DNA from: an uncultured Pseudomonas sp.
GTDB lineage: Bacteria; Pseudomonadota; Gammaproteobacteria; Pseudomonadales; Pseudomonadaceae
Assembly (NCBI RefSeq): GCF_946886105.1
Contig: NZ_CAMPHV010000024.1
Span: 1-64,000, forward strand
Reading direction: 5' to 3'
Length of the DNA: 64,000 nucleotides
The notes below the pieces were generated by a model. That model did not search any database. It had not been told where the DNA came from and saw only the letters and a list, made by a program, of their open reading frames with translations. Both the position numbers and the translations under genes were made by a program. This document shows, in pieces, positions 56,127 through 64,000 of this stretch; positions within the stretch are counted from its first letter, which is position 1, and each line of letters opens with the position of its first letter.

Positions 56127-57427
56127 TGCGCCTGCACGGCTGGGGCCGCTATCCGCAGGTCGAGGCGCAGCAGCTCGCGCCGCTGACGGTGAGTGCCAGC
56201 CGCGCGTTGATCGGCGCGCATCGGTCGCTGCTCGGTCGCGGCATGGGCCGCAGCTACGGCGACAGCGCCCTGCACGACTGCGTGCTGAACACCCGTTATT
56301 TGCAGCACCTGCTGGCGTTCGATGCGAGCCACGGCTCTTTGCGCTGCCAAGCCGGCGCCACCCTCGATCAGCTCCTGGATTTTCTGGTGCCGCGCGGCTG
56401 GTTCCTGCCGGTGACGCCGGGCACCCGTTTCGTCACGGTCGGCGGCGCGGTGGCCAGCGATGTGCACGGCAAGAATCATCACCTGCACGGCTGTTTCAGC
56501 GAATACGTCGACGAACTGCTGCTCGGCTTGGGCGATGGCAGCCTGCTGACCTGCTCGCGCAGCGAGCACGCCGAACTGTTCCACGCCACGTGCGGCGGCA
56601 TGGGCCTGACCGGGTTGATTGTCGAAGTCGCTTTACGCTTGACGCCGATTCGCAGCGCCTACGTCAACCAGACCACGTTCAAGCTCGCCAACCTGGAAGA
56701 CGCACTGCAAGGGTTCGAGAGCCAGCGGCAGCGGACCTATTCCGTGGCCTGGATCGATTGCCTGGCCCGCGGCGCCGAGCTGGGGCGTTCCTTGCTGATG
56801 GTCGGCGAGCATGCGCTGGACGGCCCATTGCAGCTGCCGCGCCAACGCCGCCTCGCCGTGCCCCTGGATATGCCCGCCGCCCTGCTCACTCACGCCTCGA
56901 TGCAGGCGTTCAACAGCCTGTATTACCGGCGCGTGCGTCAGGCCGAAGCCGAGCGGCGAGTCGACTACCGGCGCTTCTTTTATCCGCTCGACGGTATCGG
57001 GCAGTGGAACCGGCTGTATGGCAAGCGAGGCTTTTTGCAGTACCAGTTCGTGATCCCCAAAGCGGCGGGGTTGCAGGGTATGCAAGCGATCCTCAGGCGC
57101 ATCGCCGACTCGCGCCGCGGCTCCTTTCTCGCCGTGCTCAAGGTCTTCGGCGAGCAGAACCGCAATCCGCTGTCGTTCCCCCTGGAAGGCTACAGCCTGG
57201 CCCTGGACTTCAAGTACGACAGCGGCTTACTGGCGCTGCTCGACGAGTTGGACGCCCGGGTGCTGGAGCACGGCGGGCGCATCTACCTGAGCAAGGATGC
57301 GCGCATGAGCGAACAGACCTTCAAGCGCAGCTACCCCGGCTGGGAACAGCTGCAAGCGGTCCGCGCGCGCTACGGCGCGCAGGGCAAATTCATCTCCCGA
57401 CAAGCGCAACGCCTGGGGCTGGAATAA
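56126..57427 (+). CDS. DprE1-like FAD oxidase (polyprenylphosphoryl-ribose 2'-oxidase)
   Basis: 433 aa. The FAD-binding half carries GRGMGRSYGDSAL (38-50) and GGAVASDVHGKNHH (106-119), matching the DprE1 segment around its His132. The C-terminal half ends with LEHGGRIYLSKDAR, where Lys390 matches the mycobacterial catalytic Lys418. The position of DprE1 Cys387, the target of covalent benzothiazinones, is Ala359 here (SLALDF). It would oxidise the 2'-OH of polyprenylphosphoryl-ribose so that DprE2 can reduce it to arabinose. It lies between gtrA and dprE2-like with almost no spacing. Confidence 0.88.
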   Translation: MRLHGWGRYPQVEAQQLAPLTVSASRALIGAHRSLLGRGMGRSYGDSALHDCVLNTRYLQHLLAFDASHGSLRCQAGATLDQLLDFLVPRGWFLPVTPGTRFVTVGGAVASDVHGKNHHLHGCFSEYVDELLLGLGDGSLLTCSRSEHAELFHATCGGMGLTGLIVEVALRLTPIRSAYVNQTTFKLANLEDALQGFESQRQRTYSVAWIDCLARGAELGRSLLMVGEHALDGPLQLPRQRRLAVPLDMPAALLTHASMQAFNSLYYRRVRQAEAERRVDYRRFFYPLDGIGQWNRLYGKRGFLQYQFVIPKAAGLQGMQAILRRIADSRRGSFLAVLKVFGEQNRNPLSFPLEGYSLALDFKYDSGLLALLDELDARVLEHGGRIYLSKDARMSEQTFKRSYPGWEQLQAVRARYGAQGKFISRQAQRLGLE

Positions 57428-57429
57428 TC

Positions 57430-58167
57430 ATGGGAAAAATCCTGATCATCGGCGCCACCTCGGCGATCGCCGAAGCCACCGCCCGACGCTTCGCCAGCCA
57501 GGGCGCCCACCTGTATTTGCTGGCGCGCAACCAGGAACGGCTGGCGACCCTGGCCCGCGATCTGAGCATCCGCGGCGCCCACAAAGTCGACTATGGCGCT
57601 TTCGATGCCACGGCGTTCGATCGCCACCAGTCGCTGCTGGATGAAGTCATCGCCGAGCTGGGCGGCCTCGACACCGTGCTCATCGCCTACGGCACCCTCA
57701 GCGGTCAGAAAGCCTGCGAGAACAGCGTGGAGACGACGCTGCGCGAATTGACCGTCAACGCCCTGAGCATCATCGCCCTGCTGACGCTGCTGGCCACTTA
57801 CTTCGAGACCCGGGGCAAAGGCTGCATCGCGGTGATCGGCTCGGTGGCGGGCGACCGCGGCCGCCAGTCGAATTATGTCTACGGCACCGCCAAGGGGGCG
57901 CTGGGCATCTTCCTGCAGGGGCTGCGCAATCGTCTGCATAAAAGCGGCGTGCAGGTGCTGACGATCAAGCCCGGCTTCGTCGATACGCCGATGACCGCGG
58001 AGCTGCCCAAGGGCCCGCTATGGGCCAGCGCGGAACAGGTCGCCATGGATATCGAGAAGGCCATCCTGAAGAAGCGCGACCAGCTCTACACGCCTGGGTA
58101 CTGGCTGCCGATCATGGCGATCATCAGACACACGCCGGAGCTCCTGTTCAAACGGCTTTCGCTTTGA
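57430..58167 (+). CDS. DprE2-like short-chain dehydrogenase
   Basis: 245 aa from ATG 57430, two bases after the DprE1-like stop. It is an SDR with nucleotide loop GATSAIAEATARRFA, a Ser in VIGSVAGDRGR, and catalytic YGTAK near 157; KPGFVDTPMT follows. It is the expected partner reducing the 2-keto intermediate to polyprenylphosphoryl-D-arabinose. The pairing with DprE1 and its length (254 aa in mycobacteria) support this over a general SDR. Confidence 0.85.
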   Translation: MGKILIIGATSAIAEATARRFASQGAHLYLLARNQERLATLARDLSIRGAHKVDYGAFDATAFDRHQSLLDEVIAELGGLDTVLIAYGTLSGQKACENSVETTLRELTVNALSIIALLTLLATYFETRGKGCIAVIGSVAGDRGRQSNYVYGTAKGALGIFLQGLRNRLHKSGVQVLTIKPGFVDTPMTAELPKGPLWASAEQVAMDIEKAILKKRDQLYTPGYWLPIMAIIRHTPELLFKRLSL

Positions 58168-58202
58168 ATCCCACGCATGCCGATGCAGTCACCCAAGCCC
58201 CC

Positions 58203-59978
58203 ATGACCTCATCCTTCCCCGTGTCTGAAAAACTCCATAGCGGCTTCGCGCGCAACAGATACCGCTGGTTCGGCTGGCTGCTCGCGGCGCTGATCGTGAC
58301 GGTGATCGCCACGCAGGAAACCTACAACACCCGCAGCGACCCGCGCGGCACCCTGTTGGTCAGTCAGGCCCTTGCGCAGCACGGCACGCTCAAGCTCGAC
58401 GCCTACGGCAAGCCCCTGCTGGACAGTTATGGCTACGTTATCCAGCACAAGGCCGGCCACTTCTATCACTACTTCCCGCTGGGTACCGCCCTGCTCAGCA
58501 GTCCCTTCGTGGCTGTCGCCAACGCCTTGGGTTTCGATATGACCCGGGACGAGCACCTTGTGCAGATGGCACTCACCGCACTGGCCGCCCTGCTGATCGC
58601 CTTCATCCTCTACCGCACCGCCAGGCTCTACCTGCCGAGAACGCCGAGCCTGTTGCTGACCGGCTTGTGCTGGTTCGGCAGCTCGCTCGCCAGCACGGTG
58701 GGAACCGCGCTGTGGTCGCACGACTTCGCCTTGGTTTTTTCCAGTGCGGCGATCTTTCTGCTGCTTAGCCGGCCAGTGCAAACCCCGGGATCGGCAACCC
58801 AGGCAGTCGCTCAACAGTCCGTTAACCGCCGGCCGCGAGAACTGCTGAGACCGCTGCTGATCGGCGCCTGCCTGTTTCTCGCCTATCTCTGCCGGCCGAC
58901 CCTGGCGCTGCTGGCGCCTTTCCTGCTGTTGTATTACTTCATTCAGGACAAGAAGTCCTCGCTGTTCGCCGCCCTCACCCTGGGCCTGCTGCTATTGGCT
59001 TTCATGGGCTGGAGCATCGGCGAATTCGCGCAGATCCTGCCCGACTACTACTTGCCGAAACGCCTCGAAGGCGGCGAATTCGCCACGGCGCTATACGCCA
59101 ACCTGCTCAGCCCGGCACGGGGCTTACTGATTTTTTCGCCCTTTATCGCGGTGTCCCTGCTGCTGACCCTGGTATTGGCCGTGCGCAACAAGGCCTTGCT
59201 GAGCTTGAGCCTGATCAGCCTGGCCTGGCCGACCGCCCACCTGCTCTCGATCAGCCAGTTCCCCCATTGGTGGGCTGGCTGGTCGTTCGGCCCGCGGTTG
59301 ATGGTCGACGCCTTGCCCGGCCTCTATGTCGGCCTGTTCAGCGCCCTGGGGGCGTTACGGCAAAGGCGCAGGCTGGCCTACGCCGCGCTGCTCGGCAGCG
59401 GTCTGCTGGCGATCCATATCAACACCTACCAGGCGCTGTTCAACCCCTATGGCATGCGCTGGAATGTCGAACCGAACGTGGATCTATACCCCGAATACCT
59501 CTTCGATTGGCGCTACCCGCAATTTCTGCACAACCAGGCCCGGCACGAGCGGCGATTGTCCGAGTTCTATAGCCAACAGCTGCCCAAAATCACGGGGCTG
59601 ATCAACGTTTCTTACGATTCGGAGCAGGCGGCGTTCGATGGTTTTTATGAGCTGGAACCGGGCTTTCGTTGGAGCGAAGGGCACGCAGCCAAACTGCATC
59701 TCGTACTCGACGAACAAACCCAGCAGGCGCTACGGGGCGAGATCGAATTGCTGGCAGGCTTTCTCGACAAACAGAGGCTGCTGATCGGGCTGAATGGCGA
59801 ACAGGTCTATTCCGGCAAGTTCTACGGTGGCGAGCGTGAAATCCGTTTCCAGGTTCCTCCCGAACTGTTCCGCACGGGGCTCAACACCTTCACCTTCCAG
59901 CTGCCGGACGCGCATAAGCCCGCTTCCGCGGACCCGAGAATACTGGCGATGGCCTTCCGCAAACTCTCGATTCGCTAA
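58203..59978 (+). CDS. GT-C type membrane glycosyltransferase, possible arabinosyltransferase
   Basis: 591 aa from ATG 58203; an open frame from 58020 overlaps the DprE2-like gene. It has about ten or eleven membrane helices (residues 22-430), with a periplasmic first loop containing TRSDPRGTLLVSQAL, where GT-C enzymes carry acidic catalytic residues. The last 140 or so residues form a soluble beta-rich domain (LIGLNGEQVYSGKFYGG). Its position right after the arabinose-donor genes suggests it uses polyprenyl-phospho-arabinose, as TfpW-type enzymes do for pilin in some P. aeruginosa strains or Emb/Aft enzymes in mycobacteria. The acceptor is unknown; no pilin gene is in the window. Confidence 0.75.
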   Translation: MTSSFPVSEKLHSGFARNRYRWFGWLLAALIVTVIATQETYNTRSDPRGTLLVSQALAQHGTLKLDAYGKPLLDSYGYVIQHKAGHFYHYFPLGTALLSSPFVAVANALGFDMTRDEHLVQMALTALAALLIAFILYRTARLYLPRTPSLLLTGLCWFGSSLASTVGTALWSHDFALVFSSAAIFLLLSRPVQTPGSATQAVAQQSVNRRPRELLRPLLIGACLFLAYLCRPTLALLAPFLLLYYFIQDKKSSLFAALTLGLLLLAFMGWSIGEFAQILPDYYLPKRLEGGEFATALYANLLSPARGLLIFSPFIAVSLLLTLVLAVRNKALLSLSLISLAWPTAHLLSISQFPHWWAGWSFGPRLMVDALPGLYVGLFSALGALRQRRRLAYAALLGSGLLAIHINTYQALFNPYGMRWNVEPNVDLYPEYLFDWRYPQFLHNQARHERRLSEFYSQQLPKITGLINVSYDSEQAAFDGFYELEPGFRWSEGHAAKLHLVLDEQTQQALRGEIELLAGFLDKQRLLIGLNGEQVYSGKFYGGEREIRFQVPPELFRTGLNTFTFQLPDAHKPASADPRILAMAFRKLSIR

Positions 59979-60023
59979 GGCGCCCTGCCCCGTAAAAAAC
60001 AGCGCATGCCGTTCTACAGGTCA

Positions 60024-60857
60024 CTACCGCCCTCTGAGCCAGTCGAAAGCCCTGACAAGCCCCCACAAGCGGCTGCCGTAGATAGCCGCCAAGCGTGCTT
60101 CGGCCCGTTCCATTCGCGCCGTGACGCTGTCCAACTGCGCCCGCAAAGCCGCCGCATCTTCGCTGGGGTGGCTGAAGTGATGGCCCTCGCATAGCTGGAA
60201 ATCATCCAAAAAATTCGGCGGCATCGATAGCGGCACGAGCAGGTGGCGGTGTTCCTTGGCCACGTAATAGCGGTTGATGCCGTCGCAGAGGGCGAATTGG
60301 TAGTCGGCCGCGAGAATGATCGAGGCCCATTTCGGGTCGCTGTCGAATGCCGACTCGATCAGGATGATCCAGGGCCGCCAGACCTGGAAATCGAGCCCCC
60401 GGAGCACCTGTTCCTCGAAACCTTCGACATCGATCTTGAGAAAATGAATCGGCACTTCGCGGCCGATATGCTCGGCACAGATGCTGCTCAGCGTGCGGGT
60501 TTCGACCGTGCGATGAATGAAGTCGACACCCCCGGCTCTTTGCCGCTGCGCCACCTCCGCGCTCAGGGTCGAGAACCCGGTTTCCGGCGACTCGAAGAAC
60601 TCCAGTTGGTCGGCCTTATCGCCCACCGCCAGGCACAGGTTTATATCCTCGGGGCGCTCGGCGCAGAGCGACTCATGGTAGTGCCGCACCGGTTCGATAT
60701 TGATCCCGCGCCAGCCGCGTTCGTACAGCGAGCGGGTCACCGAATCGCGGGTCGGGTGGTTGGCGCCGATGTCGATATAAAAGCCCGGCCCGAACAGTCT
60801 CAGGGTGCGCCAGAGCATCACATCTTCGAAATTTTGCGCATAGGAAATAAAGGGCAT
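60024..60857 (-). CDS. FkbM-family methyltransferase
   Basis: 277 aa from ATG 60857 (AGGA 8 nt upstream); two in-frame ATGs lie just before. It starts with FISYAQNFEDVMLWR and has the SAM-binding FYIDIGANHPTRDS and LKIDVEGFEEQVL. The last 40 residues are a coiled coil (LDSVTARMERAEARLAAIYGS) ending in LVRAFDWLRG, an ending common to glycan-modifying enzymes. It probably O-methylates a sugar of the surface polysaccharide. It is convergent with the GT-C gene and co-directional with the genes to its right. Confidence 0.87.
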   Translation of the reverse strand: MPFISYAQNFEDVMLWRTLRLFGPGFYIDIGANHPTRDSVTRSLYERGWRGINIEPVRHYHESLCAERPEDINLCLAVGDKADQLEFFESPETGFSTLSAEVAQRQRAGGVDFIHRTVETRTLSSICAEHIGREVPIHFLKIDVEGFEEQVLRGLDFQVWRPWIILIESAFDSDPKWASIILAADYQFALCDGINRYYVAKEHRHLLVPLSMPPNFLDDFQLCEGHHFSHPSEDAAALRAQLDSVTARMERAEARLAAIYGSRLWGLVRAFDWLRGR

Positions 60858-60899
60858 GGTCGGCATCCTGGCTGGCTGCGGCATGACTAAAAGCGGTGC

Positions 60900-62057
60900 T
60901 CATGGGCCAGGCACCGGCGCGTCCACCCGGACCTGCGGCGCCGGCTTGGCGAACAGGCGCTGAGCGATTTGCTTGCCGCGCTCGCGCAAGGGGCACTCGA
61001 TCAGGCGGTAGTTGAGTTCGCTGAGCACGACGATCAGCACGGCCGCCGTGAGCACGAATGGGTAGAAGAACGAGTCGCCGAAATCGCCCTGCTGCGGGTA
61101 CAGGCGGTAGTAGATTTCGCGGGTGAAGAAGAACGCCGGGATATGGATCAGGTAGATGGCGTAGGAGCGCGTGCCGAACCAGATCATCAAGCGTTTGAAG
61201 GCGCCATCCGGCCAAAGAAAATTCTGGTCGTAGGAGGCTATCCAGACCAGCGCCGCCGCCAGCAACGCGATCGCGCCGATGCGCATGGAGAACATTGTCA
61301 GTGGTTCGGAGCCAAGGGCGCACAGGCACAGCAACAGCACCAGCAGCACCCCGACGCCGAGCCCGCGACGGGCGAGCAAGGCCGGTTGCAAACGGCGATA
61401 GGACGGTTGAGCGCTCCACAACGCGATCAGCACGCCGAGGGCCAGGGCGTCGGTGCGGAACATCATCAGCATCACCGAGCGCGGCGAAAACAGCTGCAGC
61501 GCCACCAGGCCGAACAGAACGTAGGGCAACCAACGGCGACTCAGCAGGATCAGCAAAGGAAACAGCAGGTAGAACTGCTCCTCCAGCGCCAGGCTCCAAT
61601 AGACGAAGCTGCTGCCGTATTCCCACTGCATAAAGGCCTGGGCGAAGCGGATATTGGCGACCTGCAGCACAGCGGCGACGCTCGCCTCGAGGTTCGCTTC
61701 CAGGCTGCCGAAAACCCCGGAGCTGTTGAATGTCAGGGTGGCGAGCAGAATCACCAGCAGCCACAGCCAGGCCGACGGCAACAGACGCCAGGCGCGGCGC
61801 ATCCAGAACGACAAGGTTTCGCGCCGCGCGGCGGCGCCATCGGGCTGAGCGTGCAGGCGCGGCACCAGGCTGCGGGCGATGACGAAGCCGGATACGGCGA
61901 AGAACAGGTCGACGCCGACCCAGCCGCCGAAATAGCTGTAGAAGCGCGTCAGCGCCGGGGTCGTCCAGCTAATCAGGTTCGATTGGGCGTGGTGCACCAC
62001 CACCAATAACACGGCGAAGCCGCGCAACAGCTCGATATCTTCGATCGCGTTCTTCAT
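60900..62057 (-). CDS. Acyltransferase-3 family membrane protein
   Basis: 385 aa from ATG 62057 with GGAG 9 nt upstream; the ATG at 62063 is also possible. It has about ten membrane helices, IELLRGFAVLLVVVHHAQ with the family His pair near 21-22, GWVGVDLFFAVSGFVI, and SLALEEQFYLLFP. It would O-acetylate a sugar in the cytoplasmic membrane. P. aeruginosa has a similar gene next to its A-band cluster (among PA5455-PA5459), so modification of the D-rhamnan is likely. Confidence 0.88.
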   Translation of the reverse strand: MKNAIEDIELLRGFAVLLVVVHHAQSNLISWTTPALTRFYSYFGGWVGVDLFFAVSGFVIARSLVPRLHAQPDGAAARRETLSFWMRRAWRLLPSAWLWLLVILLATLTFNSSGVFGSLEANLEASVAAVLQVANIRFAQAFMQWEYGSSFVYWSLALEEQFYLLFPLLILLSRRWLPYVLFGLVALQLFSPRSVMLMMFRTDALALGVLIALWSAQPSYRRLQPALLARRGLGVGVLLVLLLCLCALGSEPLTMFSMRIGAIALLAAALVWIASYDQNFLWPDGAFKRLMIWFGTRSYAIYLIHIPAFFFTREIYYRLYPQQGDFGDSFFYPFVLTAAVLIVVLSELNYRLIECPLRERGKQIAQRLFAKPAPQVRVDAPVPGP

Positions 62058-62071
62058 GCGCATCGCTCCGC

Positions 62072-62929
62072 TCAGGGTTTGCGCGCGATAACCACTTGGC
62101 TTTTCGGCATCACCGCATCCAGGGCGTGCTTGATCCGCGCGCCGGCGGGCAGCGACAGCAGGGTCGTCCAGGTTTCCGACCAGCGCTCCAACAGCGGGTG
62201 CCAGGGCGGGTTGAGCGGCTGGTTTTCGCAGGCCCAATACAGCGCCCACCACACTGAGTGGTAGAAACCGTAGTGGCTGCTGCGCTCGACGATCAGCCCG
62301 GCGTCGCAAGCCAGCTGCTCCAGCTCGCCCTGCTTGAAGATGCGGATATGGTTGGGCTTCTCGAAGTAGGCCGGCGGCGCGATATGCCGCTGCACGCCCT
62401 CGATCACTTCACCGGGAACGCTGAGCAGAAACTGCGCGCCGGGTTTGCCGACGCGCACCAGCTCGGCCATGAATTGCCCGGGGTCGTCGACATGTTCGAG
62501 CACTTCCATGGCCACCACCTTGGTCACGCTGGCGTCGAGCAGCGGCAGCGGGTTGGCATCGGTGAGCAGGATCTGCACGCTGCGCGGCGCTTCCGCCTGC
62601 AAGCGTTGCCGGGCGGTTTTCAGGCTCTCGAGGTTGACGTCGGCGAGAATCATCTCGGCGCCGTGCTTGGCGCAAAATTTGGCATAGCCGCCGTCGCCAC
62701 AACCGATATCCAGCACCCTATCTTCAGGGCCGACGGCGAAGCCTTCGAGCAACTCGCCGGTGTCGTTCTGGATCCAGCCGCTGACGTGGATATCGATCAA
62801 ACCGATGTCGAGATCCAACTCTTGTTGTACGGGCAGCTGTTGCACAGGTGCCTGCGGTTCGGCTTCGGCGACCCGCTGCAGTTGCGATGAGAGTGGGGGC
62901 GCCATCAGACGCTTGAGCCGGTTCAGCAT
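62072..62929 (-). CDS. Class I SAM-dependent methyltransferase 1
   Basis: 285 aa from ATG 62929 (GGGAA about 8 nt upstream). The N-terminal 35 residues are a hydrophilic lead, then a Rossmann methyltransferase: VLDIGCGDGGYAKF, AEMILADVNLE, VVAMEVLEHVDDPGQF. It ends in MPKSQVVIARKP. The downstream paralogue (62976-63839) shares the whole plan and the same ending, so these are duplicated genes. Methylation of the surface glycan is inferred from the neighbours. It lies 14 nt from the acyltransferase. Confidence 0.87.
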   Translation of the reverse strand: MLNRLKRLMAPPLSSQLQRVAEAEPQAPVQQLPVQQELDLDIGLIDIHVSGWIQNDTGELLEGFAVGPEDRVLDIGCGDGGYAKFCAKHGAEMILADVNLESLKTARQRLQAEAPRSVQILLTDANPLPLLDASVTKVVAMEVLEHVDDPGQFMAELVRVGKPGAQFLLSVPGEVIEGVQRHIAPPAYFEKPNHIRIFKQGELEQLACDAGLIVERSSHYGFYHSVWWALYWACENQPLNPPWHPLLERWSETWTTLLSLPAGARIKHALDAVMPKSQVVIARKP

Positions 62930-62975
62930 GTGTGGATTCCCATGAGGGGTGGGGGGGTGAACATCGAAGGCGCGG

Positions 62976-63839
62976 TCAAACCGGTTTGCGCGCGACAATG
63001 ACCTGACTCTTGGGCATCAGGCGATCCAACTGCTGTTTGATCGGAGCGAATTCGGGTATCTGGATAAGCCGGTGCCACAGGTGCGCCCAGTCGTCGAGCA
63101 AGGGCGTGTAGGGCGGATGCACGACGTCATGGGTTTCGCCCGAACGCTGCTCGCCGGAAGCCTTGAGCTGCGCCCAATAGATCAGCATCCACAGGCTCCA
63201 ATAGAAGCCGTAGGACGAGCGCCGCTCGATCGCCAGCCCGGCGTCCTCGACCAGACGACCGAACGCCTCGCGCTCGAACACATGGATATGGTTGGGCGGC
63301 TGGAAGTACTGCGCGGGCGCGCAGCTTTCCTGGATCCGCTCGCCGACCGGGTCGGGCACCGCCAACAGATAGAGCGCGCCCGGGCGGCCGACCCGCACCA
63401 GTTCGCCGAGCACCGCTGCCGGGTCTTCGACATGCTCCAGCACTTCGAGGGCGATCACCCGGGTCGCGTAGGCATCGGCCAGTGGCAGCGGGCTGCTGTC
63501 CGAGACCAGGCCTTCGACGGCGCGGGCCGGGGTCCGCGTGAGTTTTTCGCGCAGCGCCTCGATCTTCTCCGCGACCACATCGCTGAACACCACGTGGGCG
63601 CCGCGGTTGGCGCTGAACAGGGTGGCGCCGCCAGCGCCGCAGCCGACATCCAGCACCACATCCTCGGCACCGATCGCGAAGCCGGAAAACAGCTCGTCGC
63701 TGGCATTGAGAAACCAGCCGCTCTGCACCGCATCGATCAAGCCGCAATCGCGCGAGTCGATATGCGCCGGCGCCGCCATCGTCGGGAGCGCTTGCGCCGG
63801 CTGGGTCAGGCGGTTCCACCAATCGTTCACTCGCCTCAT
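62976..63839 (-). CDS. Class I SAM-dependent methyltransferase 2
   Basis: 287 aa from ATG 63839, overlapping the stop of the next upstream gene by 4 nt. It has VVLDVGCGAGGATLFSA, VVFSDVVAEKIE, VIALEVLEHVEDPAAV and the ending MPKSQVIVARKPV. It is a paralogue of 62072-62929 (shared SGWxxN, FEREAF/FKQGEL and YGFYxSxW segments). The pair may methylate different sugars or positions on the same glycan. Confidence 0.87.
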   Translation of the reverse strand: MRRVNDWWNRLTQPAQALPTMAAPAHIDSRDCGLIDAVQSGWFLNASDELFSGFAIGAEDVVLDVGCGAGGATLFSANRGAHVVFSDVVAEKIEALREKLTRTPARAVEGLVSDSSPLPLADAYATRVIALEVLEHVEDPAAVLGELVRVGRPGALYLLAVPDPVGERIQESCAPAQYFQPPNHIHVFEREAFGRLVEDAGLAIERRSSYGFYWSLWMLIYWAQLKASGEQRSGETHDVVHPPYTPLLDDWAHLWHRLIQIPEFAPIKQQLDRLMPKSQVIVARKPV

Positions 63840-64000
63840 GCGTAAGCCCTCTGCTCGAACTGCAGGAACGTCGACAAGGTCTGCATCGCCGCGTCCCGCG
63901 AGCAATGCTCGCGCATGCGCACGACGGCGTTGCGCGACAGCTGCCGGTAGCGTTCGGGCTCGTTCTTCACACAGTTGTATGCGGCCAGATAGGCGGCTTT
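63836..64000 (-). CDS. Probable glycosyltransferase, C-terminal end (partial)
   Basis: The minus-strand frame is open from the right edge to TGA at 63838-63836, which overlaps the ATG of methyltransferase 2 by 4 nt. Only 54 residues are visible. They read like the last helices of a GT-B glycosyltransferase (AAYLAAYNCVKNEPERYRQL, then AVVRMREHCS), where a final Tyr/Phe-rich helix is common. It is too short for firm assignment; the context of methyltransferases and D-rhamnan genes supports it. Confidence 0.5.
   Translation of the reverse strand, partial: KAAYLAAYNCVKNEPERYRQLSRNAVVRMREHCSRDAAMQTLSTFLQFEQRAYA

Overview
The window looks like a Pseudomonas-group gammaproteobacterium chromosome. 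It is GC-rich and has a Che2-like chemotaxis operon, the glutarate genes gcdH/gcdR beside a CoA-transferase, a three-gene pntAA-pntAB-pntB transhydrogenase, DUF1127 proteins, REP-type repeats, and a locus in the order of the P. aeruginosa A-band (D-rhamnan, common polysaccharide antigen) cluster. Assignments come from reading the sequence and from family knowledge; no search was run.

Layout. 1-8865 (+): end of a chemoreceptor, a membrane-anchored CheW-like protein, an NIT-domain chemoreceptor, cheR, cheD, cheB and a 4xPAS-GGDEF-EAL protein. Most junctions are stop/start overlaps, and three tiny ORFs (46, 49 and 30 codons) fill the gaps between the large genes exactly. 8866-16509 (+): a tandemly duplicated TonB-dependent receptor + YfiR-like module followed by a YfiN-like CHASE8-HAMP-GGDEF-EAL protein. 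17066-18700 (+): another chemoreceptor. 18928-30428 (-): two giant co-transcribed genes, a 2432-aa DUF11/SdrD-B-like surface protein and a 1401-aa OmpA-domain beta-barrel protein. 30849-36416 (-): AraC-type response regulator, 7TMR-DISM hybrid kinase and TonB-dependent receptor. 36816-37096: a MITE-like element. 37224-41902: LysR, CaiB-type CoA-transferase, gcdH, gcdR. 42343-45237 (+): transhydrogenase with a clear terminator. 45641-46579: two DUF1127 proteins around a REP cluster.

46589-64000 is a surface polysaccharide region. wbpZ-wbpY-wbpX-wzt-wzm-gmd-rmd (all -) should make and export D-rhamnan, but wbpW is absent between wzm and gmd. Directly beside rmd lies a compact set that resembles the mycobacterial decaprenyl-phosphoryl-D-arabinose pathway: UbiA-type phosphoribosyltransferase, a divergent PAP2 protein, GtrA, DprE1-like oxidase, DprE2-like reductase and a large GT-C-type membrane glycosyltransferase. 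Then come FkbM, an acyltransferase-3, two paralogous methyltransferases and the end of a probable glycosyltransferase, which look like modification genes.

Most notable: the self-contained polyprenyl-phospho-arabinose cluster inside a D-rhamnan locus; the duplicated receptor-YfiR module feeding one c-di-GMP enzyme, with an identical tract that suggests gene conversion; the giant DUF11/OmpA-barrel pair; and the chain of micro-ORFs in the chemotaxis operon.
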